Assembly: GCA_038248985.1 (NCBI GenBank)
Contig: JBBRWV010000170.1
Coordinates: forward strand, 1-5,846
Source: JBBRWV01 sp038248985
GTDB lineage: Bacteria; Planctomycetota; Phycisphaerae; WQYP01
DNA length: 5,846 nt
Reading direction: 5' to 3'
The position numbers were made by a program, and so were the translations under genes. The notes beneath the pieces were generated by a model. The model searched no databases. It saw only the letters and a program-made list of their open reading frames with translations, and was not told the origin of the DNA. Positions 5,773-5,846 of the stretch are shown here, piece after piece; position 1 is the stretch's first letter, and every line of letters begins with the position of its first letter.

Positions 5773-5846
5773 GGGGACGGGAATGCGGTTGTGGGTAAGT
5801 GTATCGCGCGGGGATGGAGGTGGGGGGAGAAAATTGCGGGGGAGTA

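Noticed and set aside
5160..5798. 212-residue + strand Gly/Glu/Val-rich ORF
   Set aside because: It is the antisense shadow of the DUF4159 gene; its composition is what C-rich codons give on the opposite strand.

Overview
The window looks like chromosomal DNA from a G+C-rich bacterium, most likely a planctomycete (Phycisphaerae or a relative), with Verrucomicrobiota as the main alternative. Three things point that way: an intergenic repeat of the 'ACCACGAGGCACGAAGGCACGAAG' / 'ACAAAAGACACGAAAGACACG' type familiar from those phyla, a DUF4159 protein, and the style of MutL. This is inference from memory of those families; no search was run.

Layout. Positions 1-42 may hold the first 14 codons of a gene leaving the window leftward (- strand, weak). 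Positions 43-209 are an extremely G-rich divergent spacer containing a four-tract G-quadruplex motif. Positions 210-2192 (+) encode a complete DNA mismatch-repair protein MutL with an intact endonuclease motif and a clamp-binding motif. Positions 2193-2794 are a 600-base intergenic region. Its left third is packed with repeats: two copies of an 84-91 base element, a 7-base tandem repeat and a small palindrome. Its right part carries no recognisable gene and ends in a possible promoter and a good ribosome-binding site. Positions 2795-5080 (+) encode a 761-residue TIM-barrel glycoside-hydrolase-like protein, probably related to alpha-galactosidases, with C-terminal beta-sandwich domains. Positions 5082-5759 (-) encode a short, probably secreted DUF4159 protein. 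Its stop codon is separated from that of the hydrolase by one base.

The three complete genes do not form an operon and show no shared pathway: one is housekeeping DNA repair, one is probably carbohydrate metabolism, and one is of unknown function. No phage, plasmid, CRISPR, toxin-antitoxin or defence system is visible, and no RNA gene was recognised. The most distinctive properties are the strong G excess on the + strand, which forces opposite codon choices on genes of opposite orientation, the modular intergenic repeats, and the domain architecture of the two less-known proteins. I found no convincing evidence of an undescribed multi-gene system.
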